From Blastocatellia bacterium (lineage in GTDB: Bacteria > Acidobacteriota > Blastocatellia > Pyrinomonadales > Pyrinomonadaceae): 64,000 bases of DNA. Shown here piece after piece: positions 60,237 to 64,000 of this stretch. How positions within the stretch are numbered: position 1 is the stretch's first letter; every line of letters starts with the position of its first letter. Under the pieces are notes generated by a model. It had not been told where the DNA came from and searched no databases. It saw nothing but the letters and a program-made list of their open reading frames with translations. The DNA lies in the NCBI GenBank assembly GCA_003168335.1, contig PMSM01000002.1, positions 186,001 to 250,000 on the forward strand. The letters are read 5' to 3'. A program made the position numbers and the translations under genes.

Positions 60237-61682
60237 TTAGAGATCCTGTCGCGTCTTTAATATCTTCACAAAGGAGCCGGATCGTAGTTCCTCCGGCGTC
60301 AAGCCTGACAGACGCAGAGCTTCGTCTTCCGTGATCGCGCCGCAGTTGATGGCGCGCAGGAAATGGTTGAGCAGGCCCTGGCCCGTCGCCGCGTCGTCAA
60401 AGACATCGCCGACAAGGGTGGCTTTCGCAGCCTTCTCAACGAAGTTGCGCAAACGTTCGGACGCCGCATCCAGGCTTTCCAGAAAGAAAGCATAAACCGC
60501 GGCATAGCGCGTCGGCAGTTGGGCCGGATGCAAATCCCAGCCCTGATAAAAACCGCCGGCGAGTGAATGCTGGACGTGATCGTAGTGCAGCTTCCAGGCA
60601 CGATGAATGACCGCCCGGTTCTCTTCAATCTGATCCTGGGTTAGCGGCTTTCCTTCAGTGGCGCGATGCGGCCCAACCGGCATGATGTTGGTCGCGCCAT
60701 CCGACAGCCAGATACCCGTGCCCGCGAATGAAACCTGCATCATGTGCTTCGCGAAGTCGCATGCCGGATGCATCATGTGCTGATGCGCAGCGGTGATGCT
60801 GCAACTGGCGGTGTAGTCGTACGTCCCGAAGTGAGCCGCCGTGCAGCGCCCACGCGCAGCCTGCAACAGCAACGGGAGATTGATTCGCCCTTCGCTATTG
60901 ATGATCGACTGAGTAGTCTCAATCATCATCTCCATTTTCAGCACGCCGGCCCCCAGGCCCGTCTGTTTCTCGATCAGCTCAAATAGATCGGCGAGCGCTG
61001 ACACCTGTTCGGGAGTAGTAATCTTTGGAAGTGTAACCACGAAATTGTCGGGAAGTTGTCCACCGCTTTCGGCCATTACCGTCGACACGAAAATATCGAG
61101 CGTGCGCATGCTCCGGGCCCGCAACTCTTCGGTGAAAGGCTTGATGCGAATACCGATGAAGGGCGGCAGGGTTCCGGCCGCGAGGCCCCGGGCAACTTCG
61201 ATCGCGGCCGATTCGGCGTGGCCATCTTCTTCCGCGTCGGGGCGATTGCCATAGCCGTCTTCGAAATCGATGCGGAAGTCTTCGACCGGCTCGCGCCGCA
61301 GTTTTTCCAGCACGCGCGCGTGAATGGTGTGCGCCAACCACGCCGCTTTGTTCTCTGCACGCACCGCGTCGGGCTCATCTTTGAGCCGCTGTCTTAGACC
61401 GGTCGCGTAACCCAGCACATCAGGCAATTCGTTGGCGCGCGGCAAGCCGATAGCTCGCGCGAAAACGACGAAGTCTGAAGCGTTCTCAGCAAACGCTCGC
61501 TCGGCCACTTGCCCCAGCCGCTGGGCTGAGTCCGCGCGAAATATGTGCGCACCGCCATAGACAGTGTGCACCGGCTGTCGCCGTCCGATGTCGCCTGGAT
61601 ACTTTTCCGCGAACGCGCAATTAGACGCGCGCAGGCCGGCATCAATTCTCTGGAGCGAAGTTTCGGACAAAGAGATTTTCAT
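60237..61682 (-). CDS. HpcH/HpaI aldolase/citrate-lyase-fold protein (DUF6986-type)
   Basis: A 481-aa protein, annotated in relatives as phosphoenolpyruvate kinase or DUF6986. It is PEP/pyruvate TIM-barrel-like: 'DFRIDFEDGYGNRPDAEEDGHAE' (metal-binding acidic residues), 'FIGIRIKPFTEELRARSMRTLDIF', 'VVTLPKITTPEQVSAL', 'KMEMMIETTQSIIN' and 'CTAAHFGTYDYTASCSITAAHQHMMHPACDFAKHMMQ'. The same order of motifs occurs in malate-synthase/citrate-lyase beta-type enzymes. The activity of the family is unproven. Cytoplasmic, single gene, with a family E repeat after its stop. Confidence 0.85.
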   Translation of the reverse strand: MKISLSETSLQRIDAGLRASNCAFAEKYPGDIGRRQPVHTVYGGAHIFRADSAQRLGQVAERAFAENASDFVVFARAIGLPRANELPDVLGYATGLRQRLKDEPDAVRAENKAAWLAHTIHARVLEKLRREPVEDFRIDFEDGYGNRPDAEEDGHAESAAIEVARGLAAGTLPPFIGIRIKPFTEELRARSMRTLDIFVSTVMAESGGQLPDNFVVTLPKITTPEQVSALADLFELIEKQTGLGAGVLKMEMMIETTQSIINSEGRINLPLLLQAARGRCTAAHFGTYDYTASCSITAAHQHMMHPACDFAKHMMQVSFAGTGIWLSDGATNIMPVGPHRATEGKPLTQDQIEENRAVIHRAWKLHYDHVQHSLAGGFYQGWDLHPAQLPTRYAAVYAFFLESLDAASERLRNFVEKAAKATLVGDVFDDAATGQGLLNHFLRAINCGAITEDEALRLSGLTPEELRSGSFVKILKTRQDL

Positions 61683-61748
61683 TAGACTTTTTGTAGAGAA
61701 ATTTGTTTTCGCGTGTCTGAATTAATTCGTTCCACGCTGGACGGCCGT

Positions 61749-62948
61749 TCAAAGCCTCGCCAGCCACTGCCTGTAGAGATCTCTAGTCTTGTTAAGCCAC
61801 TCGCGATATTCATTTGCGGTCAGCGCCTGAGTTCCTTCGCCCTGTAGCTTGTGAATGTCGTTGAGTAGTTTGGCCTTCGTTCCAATAGCCGAGACCTGGA
61901 CTGCAATCTTGATTTTTTGGGCTGCCTCTTTGCCGAGTTCAGGGAACTCTGAGGCCAGGCTTTTGAGCAGAACGGGTTCAACGTCGCTGCTGAGAGAAGA
62001 CACTTCCACCTCGAGGTTTCTCAACGCTTCGCTGACATTGGCGGACGGCGAAGTCAATGCCTTATCCACCGCGGCAATCAAGCCGGGTAGCTCCATCTTC
62101 TCACCTGCGCGATATCCTCTGATCTCGGCGGCGCTTTCGGGGTCACCTTCGAACGTACCGTCCTCGAACACGACTGCCTTAATCAAGATTTCCGGATTAG
62201 AGAGTGTGCCGGGTGCATATCCGTTCGGCGTTTCCTGTGCTCTGACTGGCGCCGGGACTTGCAGTTCATAAGTCTTCCCGGCCGCTATTAGAGTCTTTCC
62301 ATCCTGTGCTCGAGGTGTCGCCGTGGTCTCGATCTTCTTGCCGGTCGCCACGTCAACCGCCAACCCAACGATGTCCTTGCCTGATTGATTGAACAAGGTG
62401 ATCCGGTAAGAGGGAAGCGTCATATCAACAGAAACAGCATTAATGACGACGAGGGATGCCACTCCTTTTAGAATCACAGGCGGGACAGGCGTGAGGTTTG
62501 GCGCAACCCGGATCAATTTGATTCCGAAAGGCTCTATTCCAAACTGTCGCAACTCCTCAATATGGATTTTTTCGTTTTCCCGGATCAGGTAGCTTGCGAC
62601 TCGCTGCTCGTTATTGAGCGCCTTTTCGCCCCACATGGTCGACACGATCACACGCACGGCATCTCCTTCGATCCGAGGAACCAGCCGCACGGCTCTGATC
62701 ACCGGCGCGTCCGCTATTGGGCGCCACGAGGCTATGTGACCGAACAAGGCATACCAGCCCCCTTGTTGTTGCGAATCAGCCACCTGCACAGTCTGGTAAG
62801 CGGGCTTTCTGCCGGGATAGTATGTGACTTCCAGCGCGAGTCTGGTTGGCGTCGGCGCGCTTTCTTGCGCGACCAGCACCTTTGGCGAAACTAAAAAGCA
62901 AACTAGAATGAAGAGAACGGGGAAGCTCAGTGATCGGAGTATTCGCAT
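61749..62948 (-). CDS. Secreted protein of unknown function
   Basis: A 399-aa protein with a signal peptide ('FPVLFILVCFLVSPKVLVAQ') and GAGG before the ATG. Residues 35-260 are beta-rich with 'LEVTYYPGRKPAYQTVQVADSQQQGGWYALFGHI' and 'ITLFNQSGKDIVGLAVDVATGKKIE', which resembles an Ig/CARDB-like extracellular module. Residues 290-399 are helical ('LSSDVEPVLLKSLASEFPELGKEAAQ'). The family is not recognised. It lies 66 nt upstream of the DUF6986 gene on the same strand, but no functional connection is evident. Confidence 0.75.
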   Translation of the reverse strand: MRILRSLSFPVLFILVCFLVSPKVLVAQESAPTPTRLALEVTYYPGRKPAYQTVQVADSQQQGGWYALFGHIASWRPIADAPVIRAVRLVPRIEGDAVRVIVSTMWGEKALNNEQRVASYLIRENEKIHIEELRQFGIEPFGIKLIRVAPNLTPVPPVILKGVASLVVINAVSVDMTLPSYRITLFNQSGKDIVGLAVDVATGKKIETTATPRAQDGKTLIAAGKTYELQVPAPVRAQETPNGYAPGTLSNPEILIKAVVFEDGTFEGDPESAAEIRGYRAGEKMELPGLIAAVDKALTSPSANVSEALRNLEVEVSSLSSDVEPVLLKSLASEFPELGKEAAQKIKIAVQVSAIGTKAKLLNDIHKLQGEGTQALTANEYREWLNKTRDLYRQWLARL

Positions 62949-63018
62949 AAAGGTCCTCGACTTATGTTGTTTCTTGTCTCCGATTATTTGGGTCGTGTGT
63001 ATTCCAAGGGTGAAATCC

Positions 63019-63735
63019 TTACTCTGCCTTTGGAGGAACTGACTGCTGGCAATCCAGACGAGTCACGCCATCAATGTGAGCGAAAGACTGTACGAGCGAG
63101 TTCGCGCCGTCAACAGGCGCCGCGGATAATTCGAATGAGGCTTCAACTAATGTCTCGGTGGGGCCGGCCCGTTCCTCACGGTAGCGTGTAACTGACACGC
63201 CGAACTCCTGGACAAAATCCGACCAGACTTTTCGCACGCCCTCGATTTTCGAGGGCTCACAGCCCAGTGAGAGATGGTATGTGGGCAACGGTATCTTCAG
63301 TCCTGAACGTCTGTTGATGTAGTTGGTTGCCCATTGCAGCGAGAATTGTGTGATCAGCACGACACCCAAAATGTAAGAGGCGAGTTCATAGTAACCCTGG
63401 CCCAGCGCGAGCCCCATGCCGGCCGCCGCCCAAAGCGTCGCCGCGCTGTTGATTCCCTGCAAACTTGCGCCACGATGCATAATCACACCGGCGCCAATAA
63501 AGCCAACCCCGGTTACAACTCCGGCAGCTATTTGCGTCGGCTGGCTTCCCGGACCAAAGCCATGCAACGCGATCAGCCCGAAGGATGTAGCTCCAACCGA
63601 TACCAAAGCATTTGTCTTTAGTCCCGCATTCTTATGACGCCACTGTCGCTCGATGCCGACAAGGGTGCCAAACAGGGCCGACATTAATAGCTGCAGAGCT
63701 GGTTCAATATCACTCATCATCCTGGCATGCGCCAT
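63019..63735 (-). CDS. MgtC/SapB-family membrane protein
   Basis: A 238-aa protein with four or five N-terminal membrane helices and a cytoplasmic C-terminal ACT-like domain. The MgtC signature is clear: 'GTLVGIERQWRHKNAGLKTNALVSVGATSFGLI', 'GVVTGVGFIGAGVIMH' and 'SLQGINSAATLWAAAGMGLALGQGYYELA'. In Salmonella and Mycobacterium MgtC supports growth in low Mg2+ and modulates the F-type ATPase and phosphate uptake. No Mg2+ leader or PhoP box was visible upstream. Starts at 63720 or 63717 ('MMSDIEP') are also possible. Confidence 0.92.
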   Translation of the reverse strand: MAHARMMSDIEPALQLLMSALFGTLVGIERQWRHKNAGLKTNALVSVGATSFGLIALHGFGPGSQPTQIAAGVVTGVGFIGAGVIMHRGASLQGINSAATLWAAAGMGLALGQGYYELASYILGVVLITQFSLQWATNYINRRSGLKIPLPTYHLSLGCEPSKIEGVRKVWSDFVQEFGVSVTRYREERAGPTETLVEASFELSAAPVDGANSLVQSFAHIDGVTRLDCQQSVPPKAE

Positions 63736-63837
63736 TGTACGCTACGCCACCGGCATTCAAAATGTCGTAAGAGTGCGGTAGAATCCATCTCCTTCTCCCG
63801 AAGCGGCGACCGCAGTACTAGTTAGTTCGCAAGCGTG

Positions 63838-64000
63838 ATGAACTGTAAAAAGGCCACAAAATCCTACGAAGCCTGGTTGGCGAAGCGAACTCGGATCGTC
63901 GAAGCTGACTTGAGGTCCAAACACCAGCAGATGTCCGCGGACATCTTCTCCTTTATGCGGGCGACCTTTTATCGCTGGGTCGAGCTCTGGGCCGAACACT
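63838..64000 (+). CDS. DUF2252-family protein, N-terminal part (cut by window end)
   Basis: From the ATG at 63838 the frame is open to the end of the window: 'SYEAWLAKRTRIVEADL', then 'SKHQQMSADIFSFMRATFYR' and 'WVELWAEH'. The pattern K-H-x-x-M-x-x-x-x-F-x-F-x-R-x-x-x-Y-R-W is the opening of DUF2252 proteins, which have a kinase-like fold of unknown activity. A GTG one codon earlier is also possible. The rest lies beyond the window. Confidence 0.75.
   Translation, partial: MNCKKATKSYEAWLAKRTRIVEADLRSKHQQMSADIFSFMRATFYRWVELWAEH

Noticed and set aside
1-64000. tRNA, rRNA, insertion sequence or prophage
   Set aside because: No matching sequence or transposase-like protein seen. tRNA genes are hard to exclude by eye.

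Overview
The window is GC-rich, densely coding bacterial DNA that reads as Acidobacteriota, most likely class Blastocatellia (Pyrinomonadaceae-like). This is inferred from family content: lipoproteins with long Asn-Ala/Asn-Ser tracts, several Pkn-type Ser/Thr kinases carrying TPR or TolB-like C-termini, a small ECF sigma factor paired with a kinase, a VWFA-related secreted protein, many secreted S9/M16/CocE hydrolases, and a very large load of short dispersed palindromes. I saw no rRNA, tRNA, transposase, phage gene or CRISPR array.

Layout. 0-4 kb: two Asn-tract or Ala-rich envelope lipoproteins, a membrane-anchored protein, and a sigma-like factor translationally coupled to a single-pass anti-sigma-like protein. 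4-7 kb (minus): a VWA protein and MoxR/Mg-chelatase-type AAA+ ATPase pair. 7.5-11.5 kb (minus): a NUDIX-metallo-beta-lactamase fusion, then a compact operon of a lone cyclic-nucleotide-binding protein, a TIR/deoxyribosyltransferase-like protein and a sulfite-oxidase-like enzyme, with an unrecognised gene upstream. 11.8-18.2 kb: a giant alpha-2-macroglobulin with an intact thioester motif and two in-frame palindromic insertions. 18-23.7 kb: cupin, prolyl oligopeptidase, glutaredoxin, an RD-repeat protein with a candidate structured RNA and terminator, and a Tat-exported amine oxidase. 23.8-27 kb: a kinase with TPRs, and an EF-P-family factor. 27-34.3 kb: M16 peptidase, serine hydrolase, a decayed VWFA gene and a CurA-type reductase, separated by palindrome arrays. 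35-39.3 kb: a lytic transglycosylase, a kinase fragment, a small secreted protein and a kinase with a TolB-like propeller. 39.4-42.6 kb: DUF485 plus acetate-type symporter, and an aspartoacylase-like enzyme. 42.7-50 kb: two large secreted peptidases, a tandem paralog pair and a radical SAM/SPASM enzyme. 50.5-54 kb: a BNR/sortilin-like protein. 54-59 kb: the most interesting locus, see below. 59-64 kb: DUF72, an aldolase-fold protein, a secreted protein, MgtC and a truncated DUF2252 gene.

Main discovery candidate (54049-59011). An ECF sigma factor precedes a transmembrane protein with an intact cytoplasmic Ser/Thr kinase and, on the other side of a single membrane helix, a lytic-transglycosylase-like domain that keeps its catalytic Glu. 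A free-standing secreted paralog of that domain is encoded divergently next door, and an uncharacterised gene follows the kinase by 3 nt. I read this as a possible peptidoglycan-sensing or peptidoglycan-cutting kinase controlling a sigma factor.

A second theme is genome architecture. About ten families of short inverted-repeat elements fill most intergenic gaps, nest in one another, supply false N-termini to several reading frames, and are translated in frame inside at least two proteins (the macroglobulin and the VWA protein).
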